Shown piece after piece: positions 41,979-51,619 of a stretch of 64,000 bases of DNA. The position numbers and the translations under genes are program-made. The notes under the pieces are model-generated. The model saw only the letters and a program-made list of their open reading frames with translations, had not been told where the DNA came from and did no database searches. Every line of letters starts with the position of its first letter. The stretch's first letter is position 1. Origin of the DNA: Spirulina subsalsa PCC 9445 (lineage in GTDB: Bacteria; Cyanobacteriota; Cyanobacteriia; Cyanobacteriales; Spirulinaceae). Location: NCBI RefSeq assembly GCF_000314005.1, contig NZ_JH980292.1, forward strand, positions 569,410 through 633,409, read 5' to 3'.

Positions 41979-43416
41979 TTCAATACTTTCTGAAACCATT
42001 TCATTAGGATTTTGTGCTTTTGATCTTGATATTGAAGCACTGTTAGCACAACAATTGATTGCACTCCCGGCGAAAAAGTCCCTGAGAAGTGGTCAACGCT
42101 TTGCGTTAATTCCGGTTTTTTCGGGGGACTTAATTGAGCGCAATTACTATCACCCTAACTCGCTGAATTTTTCCCCATCTTCCCATCTCCAAAACTTGAC
42201 AGATCCTATTCAGATTAAAGGGTGGGTTGAGTGTAAAAATTGTGAACTGGTGAACGCTTCTGATCTCGATACTCTCGCTCAAGCTACTCTTTGGACTCCC
42301 CAAGGATTGCAGGAACATTTGCAAGATCGCCCCCATTTATTCTTGGCTTATTTCCGGGTGTATGAACTGCCGGAAGTGCTGGAAATTCCCACGTTGGGGG
42401 ATGTGCGGGAGGCCCTGGGGGATTTTGTGCCCTTGGGGGATAAGATCGCCACTCCCCGCAGTCACCCCATCCTAACCGACGACATCTTTCAACAACGCTG
42501 TCAACAACTGCAACAACGAGAACCTGCACCCCTCCCAGAAATCCTTCCCCCTGCCCCTCCAGAGCCACCAGAACCCCCCTCTCCCCCCCCAGAAGAGCAA
42601 AACACCCCAACCCCTCCCCCTCCCCCTCCTATTTTGGAGGAACGGGACTGGAAAGAGCGCATCGCTGAAACAGGCAACTCTAGCCAAGGTCATGAGTTTG
42701 AAAAATTAGTGCGTCAAAGTCTATTATTTTTAGGGTTTCGCAACACCAACCCCACCCCAAAAGCTAACTTAGATCCCAACAGTACCGGAGGCGCTGGCGG
42801 TATTGATTTCTATGCTGATTTTCCCTACTCTATTGTGGGAGAATGTAAGGCAACGCAACAAGAAAGTGTACCGAACAAAGTCACATCCCAACTGATTCAT
42901 TTAGGGGTCACTCATTTAGGACAAAAACAATTTGAGCAGAGCTTAAAATTGATCTGTGCCGCAGGCAAGTTAACCCGTGACGCAGAACAAGCGGCTAAAG
43001 AGCATAAAATGAATGTGATTCGACCAGAAACGCTGGAAAATTTGGTGACACTAAAGGCACAATATCCCGGTTCTGTTGATTTATGGAAGTTTAGAAAATG
43101 TTTGGAAAAAGAACCTTTTGGAGAAATGTCTGATGAAAAAATTCAAGGATACATTGAGGAGGTGTGGACGAGCTTAAAAATTCGCCTGCATTTAGTGCAA
43201 TTAATCCAAGAGATTAACGAGCCTGCTGGGTTAGAATATATTCGGGGAAAATATGATAGTTCTGATCCTCCTCAGTCTCTGAGTGAAGCGGAATTAAAAG
43301 ACATCTTAATTGAATTAAGCTCTCCGCTCATTGGCTATTTAGGATGGGAAAAAACAGCCGATGGGAGAAAGCGGTTTTATTTGTTGCGTAGTCTTGATGA
43401 GGATTACCTGGGTTAA
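41971..43416 (+). CDS. PD-(D/E)XK nuclease-like protein with DUF1802-like N-terminus
   Basis: 481 residues. The N-terminal 170 residues resemble DUF1802 (RSGQRFALIPVFSGDL; LFLAYFRVYELPEVLEIPT). A Pro-rich linker follows (about 185-220). The C-terminal part has SQGHEFEKLVRQSLLFLGF, TGGAGGIDFYADFPYSIVG and ECKATQQE. The order E...GxD...ExK is the active site of PD-(D/E)XK restriction-like nucleases. The last 130 residues are helical. The eight-base overlap with the ATPase argues that the two proteins work together, for example an ATPase that loads or activates a nuclease. DUF1802 assignment is tentative. Confidence 0.65.
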   Translation: MNSSILSETISLGFCAFDLDIEALLAQQLIALPAKKSLRSGQRFALIPVFSGDLIERNYYHPNSLNFSPSSHLQNLTDPIQIKGWVECKNCELVNASDLDTLAQATLWTPQGLQEHLQDRPHLFLAYFRVYELPEVLEIPTLGDVREALGDFVPLGDKIATPRSHPILTDDIFQQRCQQLQQREPAPLPEILPPAPPEPPEPPSPPPEEQNTPTPPPPPPILEERDWKERIAETGNSSQGHEFEKLVRQSLLFLGFRNTNPTPKANLDPNSTGGAGGIDFYADFPYSIVGECKATQQESVPNKVTSQLIHLGVTHLGQKQFEQSLKLICAAGKLTRDAEQAAKEHKMNVIRPETLENLVTLKAQYPGSVDLWKFRKCLEKEPFGEMSDEKIQGYIEEVWTSLKIRLHLVQLIQEINEPAGLEYIRGKYDSSDPPQSLSEAELKDILIELSSPLIGYLGWEKTADGRKRFYLLRSLDEDYLG

Positions 43417-43519
43417 ATTCCCGAAAATGTTACAACTCAGCTAGAAGTGCTATAGTTGATTTTTGCCTAAATGAGGTCTGACACACCTGACATGAAGTGA
43501 AACCCCCAACAAACCCAAA

Positions 43520-44392
43520 ATGCCTCTAACTCAGCGTTTCAATCGTTTAAAATTGATTCAAAAACTAGACCCAACTCAAGATTATGAGCAAATCTATCAT
43601 TTCTTGACGGGCTATGAGTTCTCCTGGGATATTAATAAAGCCTTAGAACTAGCATTGATGAAAACTTTTTGTGTACCCAGTATTAGCAAAATTCTTGATA
43701 AAACTGGAGAGTTTCATCACCACGGACAAAAACGTTATGATGATACAGCTTTAATCGTTTCTCGTATGGTTAAGTACGGGTATCTGCTAGGAGAAGGCAA
43801 AGCGGCACTCCAACGGATGAATCAAATTCATCAGCATTTTTTGATCAAAAATGAGGATTATTTATATGTTTTGTCTGGTTTTATTTATGAGCCGATTCGC
43901 TGGATTGAGCGTTTTGGCTGGCGGCCTCTTTGCGAAACGGAAAAGTTAGCGATGTATTACTTTTGGTGTGCTGTGGGTCAAGAAATGGGGATAAAAGATA
44001 TCCCCGAAAATTACGCCTTATTTGAGCAGTATAATCAAAGCTATGAACAGCAATATTTCCGCTATTGTGCGGCTAATGCTAGGGTCGGAGAATCAACGGT
44101 TCAAATCTTTCTCCATTGGTTCCCTGCTGTGTTTAGACCTGCTCTCAGACCCTTGATTTATGCGATGTTCGATGAGTCTATGCTGGAGGCCTTTGGTTTG
44201 CCTTCTCTCCCCGCTTATCAGCGTTCTATCGTGACTAACACGCTTAAATGGCGAGGATATCTACTCCGCTATTTTCCCCCTCGGCAACGACCGGATTTTT
44301 ATCTAGACCGCCAACATCTCAGTTATCCCGGGGGCCACACCTTAAAGGATGTCGGACCGTTGGCTATGCTGGAGGAGTTGAATCGGGAATAG
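43520..44392 (+). CDS. MpaB/Lcp-like oxygenase (DUF2236)
   Basis: 290 residues. The family signature is clear: GEFHHHGQKRYDDTALIVS (first heme-ligand region), then RMNQIHQHFLIKNEDYLYV and FIYEPIRWIERFGWRPLCE. These match the ER-bound/MpaB/Lcp group of heme-containing oxygenases, where His and Arg/Lys-Tyr-Asp residues surround the heme. The substrate in cyanobacteria is unknown. It lies 103 bp after the nuclease-like gene and has a leader of its own, so it need not belong to that system. Confidence 0.75.
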   Translation: MPLTQRFNRLKLIQKLDPTQDYEQIYHFLTGYEFSWDINKALELALMKTFCVPSISKILDKTGEFHHHGQKRYDDTALIVSRMVKYGYLLGEGKAALQRMNQIHQHFLIKNEDYLYVLSGFIYEPIRWIERFGWRPLCETEKLAMYYFWCAVGQEMGIKDIPENYALFEQYNQSYEQQYFRYCAANARVGESTVQIFLHWFPAVFRPALRPLIYAMFDESMLEAFGLPSLPAYQRSIVTNTLKWRGYLLRYFPPRQRPDFYLDRQHLSYPGGHTLKDVGPLAMLEELNRE

Positions 44393-44684
44393 TAAGAACA
44401 AAAAAACTAATCTAATCCCCTGCTGGCTGCTGGGGAATTTTATCAAGTTTTCTTAACACTCTTGGATCTTCCCCCAAAAACTGTCACAATAGATACAGAA
44501 TTACATTGCGGGTGTGTTTTCCGGATTGACTGATTCTCACGATGAAGGGTTAACAGAATCCGTCCCGGACGATCAGATATCACATAATAGATATCAAAGG
44601 GTCAGACTTGAGAGATATCTCAGGTTGTGGGGGGATCTCCTTTTGAAAATTTTTTAATAAAGCAAGCAATCGAGGGTTTTAACA

Positions 44685-45107
44685 ATGGAACTATGCTATC
44701 GCGGCGTTCATTACCAACGTCAACCGTTATCTTTGGAAGTGTCTGAGGGGGAATTGTCAGGCAAATATCGCGGTCAGTCTTATCACTACCGCTATCCTAG
44801 ACATATTCCGACGCTGCAAACCAAACCGCCGTTGAAATATCGGAGCGTGGCTTACCAATACTGCCCGATGATCCAAACGGAGAACACTTTAAAGGCTCAG
44901 TTGGCTGCGATCGCCGAAAGCTGTCAACAGGAAAACTACCAGAAATCTGCTCCTGTGGCTCGTCTTAATCTCGCCCAGGAAACGGCTCAAGTTCACCTCT
45001 ACAATATGCGCCGCAATTTAGAGTACCGCTTACAGGTGGCGCGGGCGAGAGGGGATCAGAACTTGATCGGAATGCTGGAAAAAGAGTCCCGGCAACTTGC
45101 CCTTTAG
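44685..45107 (+). CDS. DUF4278 domain protein
   Basis: 140 residues. The start LCYRGVHYQRQPLSLEVSE followed by GKYRGQSYHYRYPRHI is the DUF4278 pattern, almost confined to cyanobacteria. The C-terminal half is helical and basic (LYNMRRNLEYRLQVARARG). Function unknown. The 292-base gap upstream (44393-44684) has no gene. It includes a short GATATC-rich patch and a GGGGGGATCTCC stretch near 44631-44642, and could hold its promoter. Confidence 0.8.
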   Translation: MELCYRGVHYQRQPLSLEVSEGELSGKYRGQSYHYRYPRHIPTLQTKPPLKYRSVAYQYCPMIQTENTLKAQLAAIAESCQQENYQKSAPVARLNLAQETAQVHLYNMRRNLEYRLQVARARGDQNLIGMLEKESRQLAL

Positions 45108-45141
45108 AATTCTAGCCTGACTCGCAACGAAACGCAATCCT

Positions 45142-45173
45142 AGAGCGAAACTTTTTAGCTTCGCTCTTTTTTT
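45142..45173 (+). terminator. Rho-independent terminator after the DUF4278 gene
   Basis: Stem AGAGCGAA (45142-45149) pairs with TTCGCTCT (45160-45167) across a ten-base loop and is followed by seven T. It separates the DUF4278 gene from pncB. Confidence 0.85.
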
Positions 45174-45234
45174 GCTCCTAATTTTGGTAAAAATCACTAT
45201 AATTAAAATAGCCCGCACAGCTAAGGGAAAATTT

Positions 45235-46593
45235 ATGATCACTCAAACCTTGCTCCCTCAAACTCCAGACTTAACCTTACAGCCCAAGGACTACAGTCTG
45301 TTTACGGATCTTTATCAACTGACCATGAGCGCTTGTTATGTTGGGGAAGGCATCGCCCAACAGCCAGCGAGTTTTGAACTGTTTACCCGACGATTGCCCG
45401 AGGGGTTTGGGTATTTAATCGCTATGGGACTCACTCAGGCGCTAGAGTACCTAGAGCAACTCCAGTTCACCCCCGGACAGATTGGGGCGCTACAGGAAAC
45501 GGGAATTTTTGCTCAAGCGCCCTCGGAGTTTTGGCATTTGTTGGAGTCGGCGCGTTTTACGGGGGATGTGTGGGCGGTACCGGAAGGGATGGCGGTTTTT
45601 GCTCATGAACCTCTGTTACGCATTGAGGCTCCCCTGTGGCAGGCGCAATGGGTGGAAACCTATCTGCTCAATGCTATCAATTATCAAACTCTAATCGCGA
45701 CCAGAGCGGCGCGTTTACGGGATATAGCGGGGGAGGATGCCCATTTGTTGGAATTTGGCACTCGGCGGGCTTTTAGCCCTCAAGGGGCGCTCTGGGCGGC
45801 ACGGGCGGCTTTAGCGGGGGGATTAGATGCTACGTCCAATGTGTTGGCGGCCTTGCAGTTGGGGGAAAAACCGGTGGGAACGATGGCTCATGCTTTGGTT
45901 ATGGCGGTGAAGGCGCTGGCGGGGTCGGAAGATGAGGCGTTTACAGCGTTTCAGCGTTATTTCCCCGAGGCGGCGCTGTTGGTGGATACTTATGATCCGG
46001 TGGCGGCGGTGGAACGCTTGGGGGAACAGGTGCGGGCGGGGGAACGACAGTTAAGGGGGGTGCGGTTGGATTCGGGGGATTTGGTAGCGTTATCTCAACA
46101 GGTGCGATCGCAGTTACCCCAGGTGAAAATCTTCGCCAGTGGGGATCTCGATGAGTGGGAAATCCAGCGCCTACAAGGGGAGGGAGCCTGTATGGATGGC
46201 TACGGATTCGGCACCCGCTTAGTCACTGGGGACCCGGTGAATGGGGTGTATAAGTTGGTGGAGATTGGGGGCATTCCGACTATGAAACAATCGAGGGGGA
46301 AGGCCACCTATCCCGGCAAAAAACAGGTTTTTCGGCGCGTTGGGGAGGAAATGAGCGATCGCCTAGGTCTGGCCGGGGAACAGCCCCTAGAGGGGGAAAT
46401 TCCCCTATTACGTTGTGTGATGAAGGGGGGGGAGCGTTGGTTAGAAACAGAGTCTTTAGGGGAGATTCGCGATCGCACCCGTCAATCCGTGCAGAGTTTA
46501 CCCCCCCAAACGCGCCAACTGAATCATCCCACACCTCCCCCTGTCCTCATTTCCCAACCGTTACAAGCGTTACAGCAAACCCTTGCTCAATGA
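45235..46593 (+). CDS. pncB: Nicotinate phosphoribosyltransferase
   Basis: 452 residues from ATG 45235, which has AAGGGAAAA upstream; an earlier frame start at 45172 lies in the terminator and is rejected. Conserved segments: FTDLYQLTMSACYVGEGIA, LLEFGTRRAFSPQGALWAA, LRGVRLDSGDLVALS, KIFASGDLDEWEIQRL and GFGTRLVTGDP. It makes nicotinate mononucleotide from nicotinate and PRPP, the entry step of the Preiss-Handler NAD route. A TATAAT at 45198-45203 may be its -10. Directly followed by nadD and an NrtR-like gene, forming an NAD cluster. Confidence 0.95.
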   Translation: MITQTLLPQTPDLTLQPKDYSLFTDLYQLTMSACYVGEGIAQQPASFELFTRRLPEGFGYLIAMGLTQALEYLEQLQFTPGQIGALQETGIFAQAPSEFWHLLESARFTGDVWAVPEGMAVFAHEPLLRIEAPLWQAQWVETYLLNAINYQTLIATRAARLRDIAGEDAHLLEFGTRRAFSPQGALWAARAALAGGLDATSNVLAALQLGEKPVGTMAHALVMAVKALAGSEDEAFTAFQRYFPEAALLVDTYDPVAAVERLGEQVRAGERQLRGVRLDSGDLVALSQQVRSQLPQVKIFASGDLDEWEIQRLQGEGACMDGYGFGTRLVTGDPVNGVYKLVEIGGIPTMKQSRGKATYPGKKQVFRRVGEEMSDRLGLAGEQPLEGEIPLLRCVMKGGERWLETESLGEIRDRTRQSVQSLPPQTRQLNHPTPPPVLISQPLQALQQTLAQ

Positions 46594-46634
46594 ACAATTA
46601 TCCCTTTTCAAAGCCCCCACAACCCACTAAAACC

Positions 46635-47204
46635 ATGACAGAAATAGCCCTTTTCGGTACTAGCGCCGATCCTCCGACTTCTGGCCACCAAACCATTCTA
46701 CGCTGGCTTTCTAACCATTATGATTGGGTGGCCGTGTGGGCTTCTGATAATCCCTTTAAACAGCATCAAACCCCCCTAGAACACCGGATGATGATGTTGC
46801 GCTTAGTGATTATGGAAATTGAGGCGCCCCGACACAATATCAGCTTAAATCGAGAATTAAGCCATCCTCGCAGCTTAACGACTGTAGAGAAAGCGCGAGC
46901 AATTTGGGGGGATGAGGTAAATTTAAATCTGGTGATTGGTGCGGATTTAATTCCTCAACTCCCCCGATGGTATAACGTCGAAACCTTGTTAAAACAAGTA
47001 CAGTTGCTGATTGTGCCGCGTTTTGGTTATGCCATTGATCCCGAAGGACTGGCACAATTAGAAGCATTAGGGGGAGATTATGCGATCGCCGATCTCCATG
47101 CACCGGGAGTCTCATCGAGTGCCTACCGGGAAAACGGAGATCAGAGTGTGGTGATTCCCCTAGTTCAAGACTACATCTATCAACAACAACTCTATGCCTC
47201 GTGA
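46635..47204 (+). CDS. nadD: Nicotinate-nucleotide adenylyltransferase
   Basis: 189 residues from ATG 46635 (MTEIALFGTSADPPTSGHQ), the usual family start. An in-frame ATG at 46590 overlaps the pncB stop (ATGA) and adds 15 residues, and may be the real coupled start. The nucleotidyltransferase motif is G-T-x-A-D-P-P-T-x-G-H, where the usual F-D-P is A-D-P as in other cyanobacteria. The closing motif is ISxT-like GVSSSAYRENG. It converts NaMN to deamido-NAD, the step after PncB. Confidence 0.9.
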   Translation: MTEIALFGTSADPPTSGHQTILRWLSNHYDWVAVWASDNPFKQHQTPLEHRMMMLRLVIMEIEAPRHNISLNRELSHPRSLTTVEKARAIWGDEVNLNLVIGADLIPQLPRWYNVETLLKQVQLLIVPRFGYAIDPEGLAQLEALGGDYAIADLHAPGVSSSAYRENGDQSVVIPLVQDYIYQQQLYAS

Positions 47205-47251
47205 TTCTGTCCCGACTCTTATTCTCCTCACCTGCACTGCACCATAAACCC

Positions 47252-47986
47252 ATGAATACCCCGAATCCCCCTAACATCCATTCACCCGTGTTAGCTGATT
47301 TTAAAGTGGGGGTGGATAACGTTATCTTTTCCGTAGATAGTGAGCAGAATCGACTCTTAGTGTTATTAGTGAGGCGATCCCATGAACCCTTCCTAGAATC
47401 TTGGAGTTTACCCGGAACCCTTGTCCGTCAAGGGGAATCCCTCGAAGAGGCCGCCCATCGCATTTTATGCGAGAAAATCAAAGTCAAGAATCTTTATTTA
47501 GAACAACTCTACACCTTCGGCAATCCCGGCCGAGATCCTCGGGAGGATATTCACTCTTTTGGGGTACGTTATCTCAGCGTGAGTTATTTCGCCCTCGTCC
47601 GTTTAGATGCCGCAGAATTACTAATGAAACAGGGGGGAGCAACGGCTTGGTATCCCGTGAAAAATGTGCCTCAACTGGCTTTTGATCACAATCAAATTAT
47701 TGACTATGGCTATCGAAGATTGCGCAATAAATTAGAATATAGTCCCATTGCTTTTGATGTGTTGCCTCAACTCTTTACCCTCAATGATCTTTATCAACTT
47801 TACTGTACGGTTTTGGGGGATAATTTCTCTGATTATTCTAATTTTAGAACCCGCTTATTAAAACTCGGTTTTTTGGAAGATACGGGGGTGAAAGTCTCAC
47901 GGGGGGCGGGGCGACCTGCGAGTTTATATCGGTTTAATGCAGAAGCGTTTGCTCCGTTAAAAGACAAACCGCTTGTTTTTGTTTAG
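47252..47986 (+). CDS. NrtR-like regulator (degenerate NUDIX domain plus winged helix)
   Basis: 244 residues from ATG 47252. The N-terminal NUDIX fold reads DNVIFSVDSEQNRLLVLLV, then WSLPGTLVRQGESLEEAAH and RILCEKIKVKNLYLEQLYT. The Nudix box has RILCEK where hydrolases have REUxEE, so hydrolysis is unlikely. The C-terminal 80 residues form a winged helix (LNDLYQLYCTVLGDNFSDY, FRTRLLKLGFLED, GRPASLYRFN). This is the plan of NrtR, a repressor of NAD genes that senses ADP-ribose. The position after pncB-nadD supports that role. No operator was located. Confidence 0.8.
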   Translation: MNTPNPPNIHSPVLADFKVGVDNVIFSVDSEQNRLLVLLVRRSHEPFLESWSLPGTLVRQGESLEEAAHRILCEKIKVKNLYLEQLYTFGNPGRDPREDIHSFGVRYLSVSYFALVRLDAAELLMKQGGATAWYPVKNVPQLAFDHNQIIDYGYRRLRNKLEYSPIAFDVLPQLFTLNDLYQLYCTVLGDNFSDYSNFRTRLLKLGFLEDTGVKVSRGAGRPASLYRFNAEAFAPLKDKPLVFV

Positions 47987-48310
47987 GGCTTGTTGAAAAA
48001 GTTGGAGAGTAGGGAACAGGGAACAGGGAATCGGGAATCGGGAATCGGGAATCGGGAATCGGGAATCGGGAATCGGGAATCGGGAGTCGGGAGTCGGGAG
48101 TCGGGAGTAATGTCATTGCGTTCGCGAAGCATGACCTAGGAAGGTACGAAGCAATAAGCGTCAGGAGTCGGGAATCGGGAGTCCGGGAACTCTCCCCCCC
48201 TGTTCCCTGTTCCCTGTTCCCTGTTCCCTGTTCCCTAAAATAAAAGAGTTTTAGCTATTCACTATTCCCCTGCTCCCCCTCTCTCCCCCTCCCCCGTTCC
48301 CTATGCCCTA
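47984..48310. mobile_element. MITE-like element M3 with heptamer arrays
   Basis: Left end TAGGGCTTGTTGAAAAAG (diverged). The left arm has 8 GGGAATC and 3 GGGAGTC heptamers in tandem (48026-48102). A GC palindrome lies at about 48115-48165. The right arm has CCCTGTT repeats (about 48196-48235) complementary to the left arm. The inverted right end is not recognisable, so the element is decayed. No gene. Confidence 0.65.
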
Positions 48311-48316
48311 AGAAAA

Positions 48317-49432
48317 CTAGCCCCAGAGGAAAAACTCAGGGTAATTCTGCATTACCCACGCACTCCCCCAGAGAAGGAGCGCTAATCCTAACGTTCCCCA
48401 AGCCCAAAATTCCTTCCGCCAAGGTAACTCAAAATATTTTTCTAGGGCGTATAAAAAGAAGAACGTGCCACCAATGCCTTGGAAGGTGCCAATGTTTAAC
48501 ATCGTGCCGAAATAAAGGGCAGCCACTCCAGAGGCGATCGCACCAATTTGTAAAACTGGGTACATCCACGGCCGCTCATGATGATACCATTTGGACGACC
48601 AAATCAACATCCCTAGACTATATACGAATGTACCGATATAGAAAACCCCTCGTTGAAAAATGCTAAATTGAGGTATCGTGATCCAACCTTGTAAATGGGC
48701 GGTATAGACCAAAATCAGGGCGAGAGAGGCAAAAGTAGCATAGGGGATGACCCGACGACTGCGAAAGCCAAAACTGTAGATTCCGGGGGTAACAGTCACC
48801 ACAAAGCCGAAAAAGGCCTCTAGAGCGAGAATCGCCAGAAAACCAAAGACCGAACTTTGATAGGCGATCGCCATTCCCCCCCATAACAGCGTTAAAACCC
48901 CACTGCCAAAGGTGATCGGGTTCGTTTTCAAAGTGCGATAAAACCCTTCTAAGGTTTTGGGGTGTAACCCATGAGACCAGGCCCAGACTCCATTAATGGC
49001 GATCGCACCCGGCAGCGCCCAAAACTCACTAGGACTCGCCACAATTAGCCCCCCACACACCCCATAGGCCAAAATTTCGTAGCCTTCTATAGGAATTAAC
49101 GCCAACAGAGCAACCAGATAAATTCCCCCTAACCACACCACCGCTAGGACAATTAAAAAACTGGCCACCACCCAGATAATATTGGCAAAAGTCAGAACCC
49201 CCCGCACCTGTTCCCCCAAACTCAGAGGGTACAAGTCAGAATGACTCCTATAGTAATCCCGTTGGGTTTGCGCCATCGTCTCATCCAAAACCCCCCGTTG
49301 CGTCAGATCCCCCACCACCTCCAACGCACAGGACTGGGAAATAGCCGCCGCTTGCACCGGGGAGGACACCATCACCCACCCCACCATCACCAAAGTTAAC
49401 AGCCAAAGTATAACCATCCGGCCTCGCATCAT
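48317..49432 (-). CDS. Polytopic membrane protein of unknown function
   Basis: 371 residues. A signal-like start WLLTLVMVGWVMVSSPVQA is followed by a short exported part with two Cys (SCALEVVGDLTQRGVLDET) and about eight to nine hydrophobic helices (IIWVVASFLIVLAVVWLGG; VFYIGTFVYSLGMLIW). No transporter motif that I recognise. The Cys lies a few residues after the likely cleavage site. Alone in its direction between a MITE and dxs; a leader of about 115 bases separates it from the dxs end. Confidence 0.6.
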   Translation of the reverse strand: MMRGRMVILWLLTLVMVGWVMVSSPVQAAAISQSCALEVVGDLTQRGVLDETMAQTQRDYYRSHSDLYPLSLGEQVRGVLTFANIIWVVASFLIVLAVVWLGGIYLVALLALIPIEGYEILAYGVCGGLIVASPSEFWALPGAIAINGVWAWSHGLHPKTLEGFYRTLKTNPITFGSGVLTLLWGGMAIAYQSSVFGFLAILALEAFFGFVVTVTPGIYSFGFRSRRVIPYATFASLALILVYTAHLQGWITIPQFSIFQRGVFYIGTFVYSLGMLIWSSKWYHHERPWMYPVLQIGAIASGVAALYFGTMLNIGTFQGIGGTFFFLYALEKYFELPWRKEFWAWGTLGLALLLWGSAWVMQNYPEFFLWG

Positions 49433-49511
49433 GACACCTGCCTTTTAAATGTCGCTACCTTGATCTCAACTCCGGATACAGAAAACAAGGCCGGGGATGT
49501 ACCACTTTATA

Positions 49512-49544
49512 AATTACCCCACCCCTGATGAGGGTGGGGTAATT
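49512..49544 (-). terminator. Terminator of dxs
   Basis: A perfect 13-bp stem AATTACCCCACCC/GGGTGGGGTAATT with a seven-base loop begins three bases past the dxs stop. The T-rich tail is weak (TTTATAAAG). Confidence 0.75.
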
Positions 49545-49547
49545 CAT

Positions 49548-51458
49548 TTAGCGGCTCACCGTAGACAACTGTTTGCTAAAGAACCCCTTCAGCAACGACT
49601 CCGTAATTTGTGAACCCGTTAACCCCAAATCCGCAAAAGATTCATTGGGTTTCGCGTGATCCACCAACTGATCCGGCACCCCAAACCGTTTCACCGGAAC
49701 CATCACATCATGATCCTGTAACGCCTCCACCACCGCAGAGCCGAAACCGCCCATTAAACACCCCTCCTCCAACGTCGCCACCTTGCCGATTTGTTGCGCT
49801 AGAGGAACAATTAACTCCGTATCCAACGGCTTCACAAAACGGGCATTAATTACCGTCGCCTCAACCCCATGTTCGCTCAACATCTCCGCCACCTGCATCG
49901 AGGTATTCACCATCGAACCATAGGCCACCAACAGCAGATCATCCCCATTGCGCAGAATCTCACCCTTACCAATCGGCAACGGTTCCCAACCATCCTCCAT
50001 CAACGGCACCCCAACACCATTACCGCGAGGATAGCGCATCGCAACCGGGCCATCAGTGTATTCAATTCCCGTCACCAGCATCTGTTGTAACTCCGCCTCA
50101 TCCTTCGGAGCCATCATGACCAAATTCGGCAAACAGCGCATATAGGCGATATCATACATCCCTTGGTGAGTCGGACCATCCGCCCCCACAATCCCGGCCC
50201 GGTCTAAACAGAAAAACACAGGCAAATTCTGAATACAGACATCATGCACCACCTGATCATAAGCCCGTTGGAGGAACGTCGAATAAATCGCCACCACCGG
50301 ACGCATCCCCTCACAAGCCAAACCCGCCGCCAATGTAACCGCGTGCTGTTCCGCAATCCCTACATCAATATACTGTTTCGGCAGTTTCGCCTGTAACTTA
50401 TCCAAACCTGTTCCCGTGGCCATTGCAGCTGTAATCCCCACGATTTTGGGATTATTGGCCGCCAACGTCGTCAGGGTGTGGGCAAAAACCTTAGAATAAC
50501 TAGGGGGTGTCGGCTTTTTGGGAGGATACGCCTTACCTGTTGCGAGGTCAAAGGGACTTTGAGCATGGTAGCCCACTTGATCCTTTTCCGCCAATTCGTA
50601 GCCTTTCCCCTTCACCGTCGCCACATGAACCAAAACCGGCCCGTGCATTTGGTGCGCTTGTTGGAACGTCGTAATCAGTTCTTCGAGATTATGACCATCA
50701 ATGGGGCCAAAATACTTAAAGCCTAACTCTTCAATCACTGCCCCCACTTTGGACACAGCCAAGCGTTTCATACTGTCTTTAAGGCGTTCCATATCCGGGG
50801 ATAAGGTATTCCCTAAGAACGGCAGATGCTTAAATTGTTCTTCTAGGTTATCCGTCAAGAACTGCATGGGGGGAGATAGACGGACTTTGTTCAAGTAACG
50901 AGAAATTGCCCCAACATTGGGCGAAATTGACATTTCGTTATCGTTGAGAACTACCATTAAGTTAGTATGGGGCAAATGTCCAGCGTGGTTAATGGCCTCT
51001 AGTGCCATCCCTCCGGTTAAAGCACCATCGCCAATAACGGCCACTACTTTATAATCATCCCCCTGCATATCCCGGGCTAAAGCCATCCCCAAGGCGGCAG
51101 AAATACTCGTAGAGGCGTGTCCTGCCCCAAAATGGTCAAATTTGCTCTCACAGCGTTTTAAATAGCCAGCAATGCCGTCTTTTTGGCGCAGGGTGTGAAA
51201 GTCGTTGTAGCGTCCTGTTAACATTTTGTGAGGATAGGCTTGGTGTCCCACATCCCAGACCACCTTATCCCGATCCAGATCCAAAGTCTGGTAGAGTGCA
51301 ATGGTCAGTTCTACCACACCTAATCCCGGGCCGAGGTGTCCCCCACTGCGGGCAATGGTTTCTAGGTGTTTTTCTCGCACCTGACGGGCAATATTTTCCA
51401 GTTGGCGGATAGAGAGTCCATGCAGTTGGTTGGGATGAGTGAGTTCACTTAGGTGCAT
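49548..51458 (-). CDS. dxs: 1-deoxy-D-xylulose-5-phosphate synthase
   Basis: 636 residues, normal length. ThDP-binding motif [17 protein letters not shown] with the later [15 protein letters not shown], the N-terminal [19 protein letters not shown], and the pyrimidine domain with [17 protein letters not shown] (catalytic Glu) and [18 protein letters not shown]. It condenses pyruvate with glyceraldehyde 3-phosphate, the first step of the MEP pathway that supplies carotenoids, phytol and quinone tails. Single gene with its own terminator. Confidence 0.97.
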   Translation of the reverse strand: MHLSELTHPNQLHGLSIRQLENIARQVREKHLETIARSGGHLGPGLGVVELTIALYQTLDLDRDKVVWDVGHQAYPHKMLTGRYNDFHTLRQKDGIAGYLKRCESKFDHFGAGHASTSISAALGMALARDMQGDDYKVVAVIGDGALTGGMALEAINHAGHLPHTNLMVVLNDNEMSISPNVGAISRYLNKVRLSPPMQFLTDNLEEQFKHLPFLGNTLSPDMERLKDSMKRLAVSKVGAVIEELGFKYFGPIDGHNLEELITTFQQAHQMHGPVLVHVATVKGKGYELAEKDQVGYHAQSPFDLATGKAYPPKKPTPPSYSKVFAHTLTTLAANNPKIVGITAAMATGTGLDKLQAKLPKQYIDVGIAEQHAVTLAAGLACEGMRPVVAIYSTFLQRAYDQVVHDVCIQNLPVFFCLDRAGIVGADGPTHQGMYDIAYMRCLPNLVMMAPKDEAELQQMLVTGIEYTDGPVAMRYPRGNGVGVPLMEDGWEPLPIGKGEILRNGDDLLLVAYGSMVNTSMQVAEMLSEHGVEATVINARFVKPLDTELIVPLAQQIGKVATLEEGCLMGGFGSAVVEALQDHDVMVPVKRFGVPDQLVDHAKPNESFADLGLTGSQITESLLKGFFSKQLSTVSR

Positions 51459-51619
51459 AAGATACTATTTTTGATTTTCTTAAGGTTTATTGTGCCTACA
51501 TCACACTTTAAAGGATCTAGCAAGAGGTAGCGCAGAATTGCTACGATCTTTCATCTTTTGAGAAAAAAGCCGCTCAATTTCCCCATTTTCTGTTTTTTTG
51601 ATCTGCAAGGAGGATATTG

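Noticed and set aside
48026-48109. Possible CRISPR or telomere-like array
   Set aside because: Seven-base units with no spacers inside a MITE-like element; similar arms occur in the other copies.
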